64,000 bases of DNA, from NCBI GenBank assembly GCA_034376725.1, contig JAXMJH010000009.1, positions 1-64,000 on the forward strand, in the 5' to 3' direction. This DNA is from UBA11164 sp034376725. Lineage in GTDB: Bacteria > Pseudomonadota > Gammaproteobacteria > Xanthomonadales > Xanthomonadaceae. Shown one piece after another: positions 39,114-47,068 of this stretch (the first letter of the stretch is position 1; each line of letters opens with the position of its first letter). The notes beneath the pieces are model-generated. The model made no database searches and was not told the origin of the DNA. It saw only the letters and a list, made by a program, of their open reading frames with translations. The position numbers and the translations under genes were made by a program.

Positions 39114-39836
39114 TCAGTCCTTCTGCGCCCGCTCGCTGTTGGCCTGCTGGAGACGGGAATCGGGCCGGATCGTGCGCGGCACGCCCACGCGGGGCTCGAT
39201 CGACACCGGCTCGTAAACCACGCGCTGCTTGTCCGGGTCGTAGCGCACCTCGACGTTTCCGATAACGGGAAAATCCTTGCGGAACGGGTGGCCGATGAAG
39301 CCGTAGTCGGTGAGGATGCGGCGCAGGTCCGGATGCCCTTCGAAGACGATGCCGAACAGATCGAATGCCTCACGCTCGAACCAGTTGACCGACGGCCAGA
39401 TGTCGACCAGCGACGGAATCAGCGGCAGGCCGTCGTCGGGCGCGAAACAGCGCAGCCGCAACCGGCGGTTGTGGCGAACCGAGCTCAGGTGCGCAACCGC
39501 GGCAAACCGACGGTGGGAATCGCCGCCGGTCGGACGATTGGCCCAGGCGAATCGCCCTGCCCCCTCTCCTTCCACGCCGCGACTGAATCCTTCCGATGAG
39601 ACATCGGTGGTGTCCCATTCCACCTGGCCGTAGCTCAGGTAGTCGACACCGCACAGATCGATGAGTTGCTCGTAATGGAAGTCGGCCTCGTCGCGAAGGG
39701 CGCGAGCGACCTCCAGCCAGTCGTCGACTTTGACGATCAGCGTGATTTCGCCAAGCCGTTCGATCGGATCGCAGTCGAGCTGCGCGCCAAAACGAGCCTT
39801 GAGTTTGTCTGCGTAGCGTACCGGGGATTCGCTCAT
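39114..39836 (-). CDS. nuoC: NADH-quinone oxidoreductase subunit C
   Basis: The protein has 240 residues and is the 30-kDa subunit of the connecting module. The conserved DICGVDYLSY-like sequence (LCGVDYLSYG), WPSVNWFEREAFDLFGIVFEGHPDLRRILTDYGFIGHPFRKDFP is complete. An ~30-residue insertion around GEGAGRFAWANRPTGGD is less usual. Overlap with neighbours is nil; three bases separate it from nuoB. Confidence 0.96.
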   Translation of the reverse strand: MSESPVRYADKLKARFGAQLDCDPIERLGEITLIVKVDDWLEVARALRDEADFHYEQLIDLCGVDYLSYGQVEWDTTDVSSEGFSRGVEGEGAGRFAWANRPTGGDSHRRFAAVAHLSSVRHNRRLRLRCFAPDDGLPLIPSLVDIWPSVNWFEREAFDLFGIVFEGHPDLRRILTDYGFIGHPFRKDFPVIGNVEVRYDPDKQRVVYEPVSIEPRVGVPRTIRPDSRLQQANSERAQKD

Positions 39837-39839
39837 GGC

Positions 39840-40382
39840 TCAGCGGGCAATCGTGTTGGTGCGGCGGATCTTCTTCTGCAACTGCAATATGCCGTACACC
39901 AGCGCCTCGGCAGTCGGCGGGCAGCCGGGGACATAGACATCGACCGGAACGATCCGGTCGCAGCCCCGCACCACCGAATAGGAATAGTGATAGTAGCCAC
40001 CGCCGTTGGCGCAGCTGCCCATGGAAATGACCCACTTCGGGTCGGGCATCTGGTCGTAGACCTTTCTCAGGGCGGGCGCCATCTTGTTGACCAGGGTGCC
40101 GGCGACGATCATCACGTCGGACTGGCGCGGCGAGGGACGAAAGATCACACCGTAGCGGTCCAGATCGAGTCTGGATGCGCCGGCGTGCATCATTTCCACC
40201 GCGCAACAGGCCAACCCGAAGGTCATCGGCCACATCGACCCGGTGCGCGCCCAGTTGATCAGGGTATCCACGCTGGTGGTGACAAAACCGCGCTCGACCA
40301 GCGGGTTATCGCCGTCCGGGCGCAGGATGTCGTCCACCCGGCCGACCGGCACCGGGTTATGGAAGAACTCGCTCACTCCCAT
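39840..40382 (-). CDS. nuoB: NADH-quinone oxidoreductase subunit B
   Basis: The protein has 180 residues from ATG at 40382 (MGVSEFFHNP), which follows GGAG inside nuoA at seven bases. It carries terminal cluster N2 with the tandem-Cys ligand set: LACCAVEMM, GSCANGGG and PGCPPTAEAL. The start overlaps the end of nuoA by ten bases, indicating coupling. Confidence 0.97.
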   Translation of the reverse strand: MGVSEFFHNPVPVGRVDDILRPDGDNPLVERGFVTTSVDTLINWARTGSMWPMTFGLACCAVEMMHAGASRLDLDRYGVIFRPSPRQSDVMIVAGTLVNKMAPALRKVYDQMPDPKWVISMGSCANGGGYYHYSYSVVRGCDRIVPVDVYVPGCPPTAEALVYGILQLQKKIRRTNTIAR

Positions 40383-40729
40383 TCCAGGGCTCCTTTCTTC
40401 CACTCATAAACGAAGCCCACGACCAGAATGCCCAGAAACAGGGCCATCGCGATGATTGCGGGCATGCCGATATCCTGAAAAACCACTGCCCATGGAAACA
40501 GGAAGGCGATTTCCAGATCGAAGATGATGAACAGGATCGCCACGAGGTAGTAGCGCACGTCGAACTGCATGTGCGAGCCTTCGAACGCCTCGAATCCGCA
40601 TTCGTAGGGCGACAGCTTTTCGCTATTGGGGTGCTTGGGGCCAAGGAGCCATCCGATCACCAGAAGGGCTACACCCATCACGCTGGAAACGAACAGGAAC
40701 AGCAGGATCGGCAGATATTCGCCAAGCAC
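40373..40729 (-). CDS. nuoA: NADH-quinone oxidoreductase subunit A
   Basis: The protein has 118 residues with three membrane helices. GTG start preceded by AGAGGA. The loop after helix 1 contains the conserved EKLSPYECGFEAFEGSHMQFDVRYYLVAILFIIFDLEIAFLFPW, including the quinone-channel Cys and the Glu/Asp in helix 2. First gene of the nuo operon, 91 bases downstream of tRNA-Leu. Confidence 0.97.
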   Translation of the reverse strand: MLGEYLPILLFLFVSSVMGVALLVIGWLLGPKHPNSEKLSPYECGFEAFEGSHMQFDVRYYLVAILFIIFDLEIAFLFPWAVVFQDIGMPAIIAMALFLGILVVGFVYEWKKGALEWE

Positions 40730-40820
40730 GTATTTTGTCCTCTCATCCGCATGCGCAGCCGCCGCGGATTTGCGTTCTGAGGGACCTGTGTCGTTTCCCG
40801 ACGCAGACCCACCACGACAA

Positions 40821-40905
40821 TGGTGCCCAGGGGGGGACTCGAACCCCCACGGCTTGCGCCGCTACCCCCTCAAGATAGTGTGTCTACCAATTCCACCACC
40901 TGGGC
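40821..40905 (-). tRNA. tRNA-Leu (GAG)
   Basis: An 85-base class II tRNA with long variable arm, encoded CCA and anticodon GAG in loop TTGAGGG. It lies between secG and nuoA, the position commonly seen for this tRNA in gammaproteobacteria. It is probably processed from the secG transcript or a promoter in the 45-base gap. Confidence 0.95.
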
Positions 40906-40950
40906 AAGGAGAACCGCATCAGATCATGCGGGCACCGCAATTGTAACCGT

Positions 40951-41409
40951 TCAGCCGCCGTTTGGCTCGGCCTCGGACGAAGTTTCCGAGGCTTCGCCAT
41001 CTGCCGCTGGAGCATCGTCCACCACCGGTGCGTCTTCCACAGCCGGAACGTCCGCAGGCGGGATGTCCTGGACTGCGTTCTGTACCGGATCGGCAGAAGG
41101 AATCTCGCCCTGCGGCTGGGCAGCGGCGGGGACCGAACCCATGATCCCGAGATCCGCTTCGCTGGGGCCCTGGCTGCTGCGGCTGGCATACATCGCCATG
41201 CCGAGACTGATGACGAAAAACACGATCGCCAGCCACTTGGTGCTCTTGGAGAGGAAATTGGACGCGCCGCTGGCACCGAAAACCGTTGCCGACGCGCCAG
41301 CGCCGAATCCCGAGCCGGCCGCAGCGCCGGCGCCGCGCTGCATCAGGATGAGAGCGACCATGGCCACGGCCACGATCAGGTAGAGCGCATTGACCAACTG
41401 GATGAGCAT
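40951..41409 (-). CDS. secG: Protein translocase subunit SecG
   Basis: The protein has 152 residues. Two membrane helices (LVNALYLIVAVAMVALIL and WLAIVFFVISLGMAMYA) flank the conserved MQRGAGAAAGSGFGAGASATVFGASGASNFLSKST loop. After residue ~85 an acidic Pro/Ala-rich tail of about 65 residues follows, longer than in E. coli SecG (110 residues). It is part of the SecYEG channel. Ten bases after tpiA. Confidence 0.95.
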   Translation of the reverse strand: MLIQLVNALYLIVAVAMVALILMQRGAGAAAGSGFGAGASATVFGASGASNFLSKSTKWLAIVFFVISLGMAMYASRSSQGPSEADLGIMGSVPAAAQPQGEIPSADPVQNAVQDIPPADVPAVEDAPVVDDAPAADGEASETSSEAEPNGG

Positions 41410-41419
41410 GTATGTACCG

Positions 41420-42175
41420 TTACCGCTTTTGCGCCGCCCGGGCGATGTCCAGAAACTGGACCGCGTCGAGCGAAGCGCCTCCGATCAGGCCGCCATCGAT
41501 ATCGGGCTGGGAAAACAGCTCGACCGCAGTGGCGGGTTTGACGCTGCCCCCGTAAAGGATGCGCAGCGAGCTGGCTATTCTAGCATCGCGCATTGCCACT
41601 TCGCCACGGATCGCGGCATGTACCGCCTGGGCCTGTTCCGGCGAGGCCGACCGGCCGACGCCGATCGCCCACACCGGCTCATAGGCGATGATCGCCTCGG
41701 CGAACACGCCCGGCCCCTGTCCATCCAGCAGGACGGCCAACTGCGAGCGGATCACCTCGGTGGTTTCCCCGTCCTCACGCTGGGCCAGGGTTTCGCCGAC
41801 GCACAGCACCGGCGCCAGGCCGGCGGCCTGGGCAGCGATGAACTTGCGGGCCACCAGCGCGTCGTCCTCATGATGGTACTGACGCCGCTCGGAGTGCCCG
41901 ACCAGCACATACCGGCAACCCACCTCGGCCAGCATCGATCCGGCGACCTCACCGGTAAACGCGCCTGTGGCGTGCTCGCTGATATCCTGCGCGCCAAAGC
42001 GCAGACCGCTGCCGCCGTAGCGGAGGTGAAGTTCGGAGAGATAAGGTGCCGGCGGCATCACCACCACATCCACCTCGGCCACCGGGGCCTTGGCGGCGAT
42101 GGCATCCAGCAGCGCCTGTGCGAATCGCCGGTCGCCGTTCAACTTCCAGTTTGCCGCGACCATCGGCTTGCGCAT
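41420..42175 (-). CDS. tpiA: Triosephosphate isomerase
   Basis: The protein has 251 residues from ATG 42175 (MRKPMVAANWKLNG) after GGAG. It interconverts dihydroxyacetone phosphate and glyceraldehyde 3-phosphate. Catalytic Lys is in NWKLNG, His in VLVGHSERR and Glu in IAYEPVWAIGVG. The phosphate-binding loop YGGSVKP and GGLIGGASL are intact. Upstream of secG, likely co-transcribed. Confidence 0.98.
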   Translation of the reverse strand: MRKPMVAANWKLNGDRRFAQALLDAIAAKAPVAEVDVVVMPPAPYLSELHLRYGGSGLRFGAQDISEHATGAFTGEVAGSMLAEVGCRYVLVGHSERRQYHHEDDALVARKFIAAQAAGLAPVLCVGETLAQREDGETTEVIRSQLAVLLDGQGPGVFAEAIIAYEPVWAIGVGRSASPEQAQAVHAAIRGEVAMRDARIASSLRILYGGSVKPATAVELFSQPDIDGGLIGGASLDAVQFLDIARAAQKR

Positions 42176-42286
42176 GCGGGACTCCAGCGGATTGCATTCA
42201 GGCCAAGCAGTATCGACGCGATGCGCCGGTTCGATCAATGGCCAGGCGCTGCACTAGACTTGCGTCTTTGCCACGGAGCAAGGCCC

Positions 42287-43090
42287 ATGCCTGAACACAT
42301 CGGGGGTTATGCCCTGGTCACCGGCGCATCGAGCGGCATCGGTGCCTCGATCGCCCGGGAATACGCCGCGCGCGGCCGGGCGCTGATTCTGACTGCCCGG
42401 CGGGAAGACCGGCTGACAGAGCTGGCCGGGGAGCTGCGCAGCCAGGTGCCGGTCGTCGTGATCGCCGCCGATCTGGCTGATCCGGCCGCACCCGAGCGGT
42501 TGTTCGAGGCATGTCGGGAGCAGGGTCTGTTCGTGGAGATCCTGGTCAACAACGCCGGCTACGGGGTGGCCGGCCGTTACACCAGCGCCAGCTGGCGAAC
42601 CCACGCCGACTTTCTGCAGGTGATGGTGACCGCCGTTGCCGAGCTGACGCACCGGTTTCTGCCGGCCATGCAGGCGGCCGGACGGGGTCAGATTCTCAAC
42701 GTCGCCTCGGTCGCCGGACTGGTGCCCGGCTCGATCGGCCACACCCTGTACGGCCCGGTCAAATCCTGGTTGATCAAGTTCAGCGAGTCCCTGGCGCTGG
42801 AGGGCGAGGCGCACGGCGTGAAGGCTTGCGCGCTGTGTCCGGGTTTCACTTACTCGGAATTTCACGATGTCACCGGCACCCGCGGACAGGTCTCGCAGAT
42901 GCCGGCCTACATGTGGCTGAAGGCGCCCGATGTGGCCAGAGCCGGCATCGACGCCGTCGAAAGCGGTAAGCCGATCTGCGTGCCGGGCGCGGTCTACCGG
43001 ATCATCCGGTTGATCGTGAAACTGTTGCCCGACGGCCTGGCCCGGCGCCTGGTCGCGCGCCGGTCCAAGGATTTCCGCGACGACAGCTGA
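42287..43090 (+). CDS. Classical short-chain dehydrogenase/reductase
   Basis: The protein has 267 residues. GASSGIG cofactor loop (~14-20), LVNNAGYG, catalytic Ser in NVASVAG and YGPVK (Tyr/Lys) are all present. Two Arg residues after the second strand (ILTARREDRL) suggest NADPH preference. It resembles the DltE/YqjQ group of SDRs with unassigned substrates. The C-terminus is amphipathic and basic (LARRLVARRSKDFRDD). Divergent from tpiA; no operon partner visible. Confidence 0.85.
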   Translation: MPEHIGGYALVTGASSGIGASIAREYAARGRALILTARREDRLTELAGELRSQVPVVVIAADLADPAAPERLFEACREQGLFVEILVNNAGYGVAGRYTSASWRTHADFLQVMVTAVAELTHRFLPAMQAAGRGQILNVASVAGLVPGSIGHTLYGPVKSWLIKFSESLALEGEAHGVKACALCPGFTYSEFHDVTGTRGQVSQMPAYMWLKAPDVARAGIDAVESGKPICVPGAVYRIIRLIVKLLPDGLARRLVARRSKDFRDDS

Positions 43091-43108
43091 GCGATCGCGC
43101 AGCGGTCC

Positions 43109-43981
43109 TCAGCCGTTGCGCAATGCCGAAATGCGCTCGGCCAACGGCGGATGGCTCATCAGCAGTCGCTTCAGCCCGCCACCGACCGCGCCCGAGATGC
43201 CGAACGCGCGCACCTGGGTCGGCAGCGTGCTCTGCCCGTAGGTCTGGGCCAGCCGCTCCAGGGCCCGAACCATCTTGTCGCGCCCGGCCAGCCGGGCGCC
43301 GCCGGCATCGGCGCGGAACTCGCGCCAGCGGCTGAACCACATGGCGATCATCGACGCGATCAGACCGAAGATCATGTCAAGCACAAACACGATGATGTAG
43401 TAGGCAAAACTCGGCCCGCCATCGCGGTTGCCGGAGATGGCACCGTCGATGATCCGACCCACGATGCGCGCCAGGAAAATCACGAAGGTGTTCAGCACGC
43501 CCTGGATCAGGGCCATGGTGATCATGTCGCCATTGGCGACATGGCTCACCTCATGGGCCAGCACCGCTTCGGCCTCGTCGCGGCTCATCGCACGAAGCAG
43601 ACCGGTGGACACCGCCACCAGGGCATTGTTGCGGCTGGCGCCGGTGGCGAAGGCATTGATTTCCGGCGCATCGTAGATGGCCACTTCGGGCATGCCGATG
43701 CCGGCGACCTCGGCCTGCCGGCGCACGGTGTTGACCAGCCAGGCCTCGGCCTCGTTGCGCGGCTGCTCGATGACATGCGCCCCGGTGGCACGCTTGGCCA
43801 TCCATTTGGAAATGGCCAGCGAAATGAACGAGCCGCCGAAGCCGAACATCGCGGCGAATATCAGCAGCGTCCCGGTTTCGCCCAGTCGCACGCCAAACAC
43901 GCCCTGGAGCACGGACAGGACGATGCCGAGTAGCGCGAGAACCGCCAGATTGGTGGCCAGGAAAAGAACGATCCGCATCAT
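43109..43981 (-). CDS. htpX: Membrane zinc metalloprotease HtpX
   Basis: The protein has 290 residues. Two N-terminal helices precede the catalytic motif HEVSH (LAHEVSHVANGDMITM, ~140), with the downstream Glu in EFRADAGGARLAG. Two further helices lie in between. HtpX degrades misfolded inner-membrane proteins under envelope stress. The gene converges on the SDR gene and is divergent from gluQ with an 82-base control region. Confidence 0.95.
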   Translation of the reverse strand: MMRIVLFLATNLAVLALLGIVLSVLQGVFGVRLGETGTLLIFAAMFGFGGSFISLAISKWMAKRATGAHVIEQPRNEAEAWLVNTVRRQAEVAGIGMPEVAIYDAPEINAFATGASRNNALVAVSTGLLRAMSRDEAEAVLAHEVSHVANGDMITMALIQGVLNTFVIFLARIVGRIIDGAISGNRDGGPSFAYYIIVFVLDMIFGLIASMIAMWFSRWREFRADAGGARLAGRDKMVRALERLAQTYGQSTLPTQVRAFGISGAVGGGLKRLLMSHPPLAERISALRNG

Positions 43982-44063
43982 TGCAGGTACTCCGGTTACG
44001 GTCTGAGATCAGGTTCGGAATTGGAGTATAGATTGGGTACACTGCCGACAACTTCAAGGCCAC

Positions 44064-45035
44064 GTGAATGGCCCCGACCGCATGCCTGATCTCTCCGCGT
44101 CATCGCCCGCGCCGTCCCTGCGGTACCGGGGCCGTTTCGCGCCCTCGCCCACCGGCCCACTGCATCTGGGCTCGCTAGCGGCCGCGCTGGCCAGCTGGCT
44201 GTTCGCCCGTCGAGCGGGCGGCGCGTGGCTGCTGAGAATCGAGGACATCGACCCGCCGAGAGAGCAGCCGGGTGCGGCTGAACTTCAGATCCGCACCCTG
44301 GCAGCTTTTGGAATGTCTGCGGACGAGCCGGTACTCCGACAGAGCCGTCGTATCGACGCCTATCGCGCCGCCCTGGATCGGCTCGTCGAACAGGGCCAAG
44401 CGTTCGAGTGCCACTGCAGCCGGCGCATGCTGGCCGCGCGGCCCGGCGTGCATCGGGCCTGCCTGCCGGGTGCCCAGCGCGCGAACCCGGCCATCCGTTT
44501 CCGGGTGCCGGACAAGACCGCATCAACCGTGATCGATGTCGTCCGGGGCCGATTCGAGCAGCGCGTGGACCAGGAAGTCGGCGACTTCGTGATCAGACGC
44601 GCCGATGGCCTGATCTCCTACCAACTGGCCGTTGTGGTCGACGACCAGTATCAAGGCATCACCGAGGTGATTCGTGGCGCCGACCTGCTCGACTCCACGC
44701 CTCGCCAGATCCTACTGCAACGCGCGCTCGGCTATCGCACGCCCAGCTACGGCCATATTCCGCTGGTGGTCGACGCCAGCGGCCGAAAGTTGAGCAAATC
44801 GCTGGCCGCTGTTCCAATCGATCCCGACGACCCGGTCCCTGCCCTGTCGGCTGCCTGGGCCGCACTCGGACAGGACATCGGTAAATTGCCCCGGTCCGGC
44901 CCGGCCGAGCGCGTTCTTCAACACGCGCTGGCCGCATTCGAGCCGACGGACATTGGAAAACAGGCGTTCGGGGTGCTCAGTCTCGCCTCGGGAGACGACC
45001 TGCAGGAAAAAGTCGACGAGACTGCTGACCGCTGA
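44064..45035 (+). CDS. gluQ: Glutamyl-Q tRNA(Asp) synthetase
   Basis: The protein has 323 residues with a GTG start at 44064 (ATG at 44082 is an alternative). It attaches glutamate to queuosine in tRNA-Asp. The catalytic domain of glutamyl-tRNA synthetase is present: GRFAPSPTGPLHLGSLAAALAS and LRIEDIDPPRE, and the KMSKS-like RKLSKS. A zinc-site CHC plus a later HxxxC follow. The anticodon-binding domain is missing, as is normal for this family. Confidence 0.93.
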   Translation: MNGPDRMPDLSASSPAPSLRYRGRFAPSPTGPLHLGSLAAALASWLFARRAGGAWLLRIEDIDPPREQPGAAELQIRTLAAFGMSADEPVLRQSRRIDAYRAALDRLVEQGQAFECHCSRRMLAARPGVHRACLPGAQRANPAIRFRVPDKTASTVIDVVRGRFEQRVDQEVGDFVIRRADGLISYQLAVVVDDQYQGITEVIRGADLLDSTPRQILLQRALGYRTPSYGHIPLVVDASGRKLSKSLAAVPIDPDDPVPALSAAWAALGQDIGKLPRSGPAERVLQHALAAFEPTDIGKQAFGVLSLASGDDLQEKVDETADR

Positions 45036-45091
45036 ACCGGCCCGGCGTACACTCGGGCCGACACCAACAAAAGCTCACGGAGGGTTTCGGT

Positions 45092-45832
45092 ATGACTGCT
45101 CGCATCGCTCTGGTCACCGGCGGCACCGGCGGCATTGGTTCGTCGATCTGCAAGCGCCTGGTCCAAATGGGCCATAAGGTTGCCACCAACTACCGCAATG
45201 AGGCGCGCGCCCGCGACTGGCAGGCGGCCATGAAAGCCGAAGGCTTCGATATCGCGCTGGCGCAGGGCGATGTGGCCGACCCATCTACCGCGGCAAGCAT
45301 GGTGGCCGAGGTCGAGCGCCAGCTCGGCCCGGTGGAAATCCTGATCAACAATGCCGGCATCACCCGCGATTCCACGTTTCACCGGATGTCGCCCGAGCAG
45401 TGGCATGAGGTCATCAATACCAACCTCAACTCGGTCTTCAACGTCACCCGCCCGGTGATCGATGGAATGCGGGAAAGAAAATGGGGGCGGGTCATCCAGA
45501 TCAGTTCGATCAACGGCCTCAAGGGCCAGTACGGCCAGGCCAATTACGCAGCCGCCAAGGCCGGCATGCACGGCTTCACCATCTCGCTGGCGCGTGAGAA
45601 TGCCAGACTCGGCATCACCGTCAATACGGTCTCGCCCGGCTATGTGGCAACCGACATGGTGATGGCCGTCCCTGAGGAAGTGCGCGCCAAGATCGTTGCC
45701 GACATCCCCACCGGCCGACTCGGCAAACCAGAAGAAATCGCCTACGCGGTGTCGTTTCTGGTGTCGGAAGAGGCGTCGTGGATCACCGGTTCCAATCTCG
45801 ACATCAATGGCGGCCACCACATGGGTTGGTGA
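45092..45832 (+). CDS. phaB: Acetoacetyl-CoA reductase PhaB
   Basis: The protein has 246 residues. ATG follows GGAGG. It reduces acetoacetyl-CoA to (R)-3-hydroxybutyryl-CoA, the precursor of PHB. Motifs: TGGTGGIG, LINNAGITRDSTFHRM, catalytic Ser in QISSINGLKGQYGQ and YAAAK. The Tyr-Arg-Asn after strand 2 (TNYRNEARA) fits the NADPH-dependent enzymes, and the GGHHMGW end is characteristic of PhaB. No phaC or phaA adjoins it. Confidence 0.93.
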   Translation: MTARIALVTGGTGGIGSSICKRLVQMGHKVATNYRNEARARDWQAAMKAEGFDIALAQGDVADPSTAASMVAEVERQLGPVEILINNAGITRDSTFHRMSPEQWHEVINTNLNSVFNVTRPVIDGMRERKWGRVIQISSINGLKGQYGQANYAAAKAGMHGFTISLARENARLGITVNTVSPGYVATDMVMAVPEEVRAKIVADIPTGRLGKPEEIAYAVSFLVSEEASWITGSNLDINGGHHMGW

Positions 45833-45992
45833 TCATTCAGCTAAAACGGCGCACCCGCCCGCTACGCCGGGCGGCACGCCGGCCCGCTGGAAACCAATGA
45901 CCCGGCCAGGTCACTGTTAACACTGCCAAAGCGTCGCCGAGTGGCACTGGCGATACCGCCGAGACTCGCCCTGCCGATGTCTCGATTCCGGG

Positions 45993-46006
45993 TTGACGAT
46001 CATCAA
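45993..46006. promoter_or_regulatory. FNR/ANR-like box TTGACGATCATCAA
   Basis: The site matches 9 of 10 conserved positions of the FNR/ANR consensus TTGAT-N4-ATCAA. A weak -10 (TAGCAT, 46028-46033, or TATAGC at 46026) places its centre near -41, the class II activator position. It lies 72 bases before the GTG start of the tandem universal stress protein gene; in pseudomonads several Usp genes are ANR-controlled. The surrounding 246-base gap also holds a GCCCG/CGGGC hairpin near 45852-45870 and no gene. Confidence 0.65.
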
Positions 46007-46078
46007 CGTGCTTCGGGGTATCGGGTATAGCATAAAGGCACGAGGGTTTGCCCTGCAGACCCGCACCGGAGATCTGCC

Positions 46079-47053
46079 GTGGCCTTCGATCGCATCCTGG
46101 TTCCGCTGGACGGCTCGGCCCTTGGCGAGCAAGCGCTCGGCCACGCAATGCGCATTGCCAGGGCATTCGAATCCCGGGTGCTGTTGCTTCGGGTGCTGGA
46201 CGCCCCGCCAGCGTCGGCCCAGCGTATTCCCGAAACCCTCGACTGGCGGCTGCGCGCGCTACAGGCCCAGCGCTACCTCGATGCACTGACCGAGAGGCTG
46301 GCCGAGTCCGGCCTGGACGCCGAGTCGCACCTCGCCGAGGGTCGGGCGGCCGAGCGAATCCTCGAATTCATTCATGAAAAGAACATCGACCTGGTGGTGT
46401 TCAGCGCTTACGGCTGGGGTGGAGTCACGCATTTTCCGTTTGGCGGCACGGTTCAGAAAGTGATCGCCGCAGCGGATACGTCTTTTGCCGTGGTCCGACC
46501 CGATCCCATTGCGCAGGTCGGGTTACCGACTAACGGCTACCGAAAGGTGCTGGTCCCGCTGGACGGCTCCCAGCGGGCCGAATGGGCCATGGGACTTGCG
46601 GCGTCGCTGGTGATGCCCGAGCACGGCAAGCTTTTGGTACTGCACGTGATAGCTGCACCGGATATGCCGCGCCGACAGCCGTTTACCCAGGAAGAATCGG
46701 ACCTGCGCAACAAGCTGATCGCATGCAATCGACGGGCGGCGGAGAGCTATCTGGCCGACGTGGTGGCGCGCTTCAGGAGTCGAATCGACATCCAGAGTCG
46801 TCTGGAGGTGTCCTCAAACGTCATCGAAACCATCCAGACCCTGGCTGAAGGCGAAGATGTCGATCTGATCGCGCTGGCCGCGCGCGGCGCGACCCCTGCC
46901 GGCGCAACCCGACAAGGTTCGACAAGCCACGCCCTGCTGGCCGGATGCGACCGCCCAATGCTGGTGCTTCAGGAAAATCAGCGCTCGGCATTCAGGGCCC
47001 GCGACGAGGTTGCTGTGCACACGAAGGCGGGCAGAGCCTTCGCCAGCCCCTGA
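46079..47053 (+). CDS. Tandem universal stress protein
   Basis: The protein has 324 residues with GTG start and GGAG at seven bases. Two UspA domains in tandem (~1-145 and ~152-300) each start with an RILVPLDGS or KVLVPLDGS strand. The Walker-like ATP-binding G-x2-G-x9-G(S/T) is degenerate in the first (GWGGVTHFPFGGTVQKV) and partly kept in the second (ARGATPAGATRQGSTSHALL). The 23-residue tail is Arg-rich. Fifteen bases before the ndvB-type gene, so the two are likely co-transcribed under the FNR-like box. Confidence 0.9.
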   Translation: MAFDRILVPLDGSALGEQALGHAMRIARAFESRVLLLRVLDAPPASAQRIPETLDWRLRALQAQRYLDALTERLAESGLDAESHLAEGRAAERILEFIHEKNIDLVVFSAYGWGGVTHFPFGGTVQKVIAAADTSFAVVRPDPIAQVGLPTNGYRKVLVPLDGSQRAEWAMGLAASLVMPEHGKLLVLHVIAAPDMPRRQPFTQEESDLRNKLIACNRRAAESYLADVVARFRSRIDIQSRLEVSSNVIETIQTLAEGEDVDLIALAARGATPAGATRQGSTSHALLAGCDRPMLVLQENQRSAFRARDEVAVHTKAGRAFASP

Positions 47054-47068
47054 TCCGGGCCGGGCTGG

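Noticed and set aside
41390..42286. 299-codon upstream extension of the SDR at 42287
   Set aside because: It is antisense to tpiA; the SDR fold starts at the ATG at 42287.
45043..45060. GGCCCG/CGGGCC hairpin as a gluQ terminator
   Set aside because: No T-tract on the plus strand, and it lies next to the phaB start; more likely chance or part of the leader.
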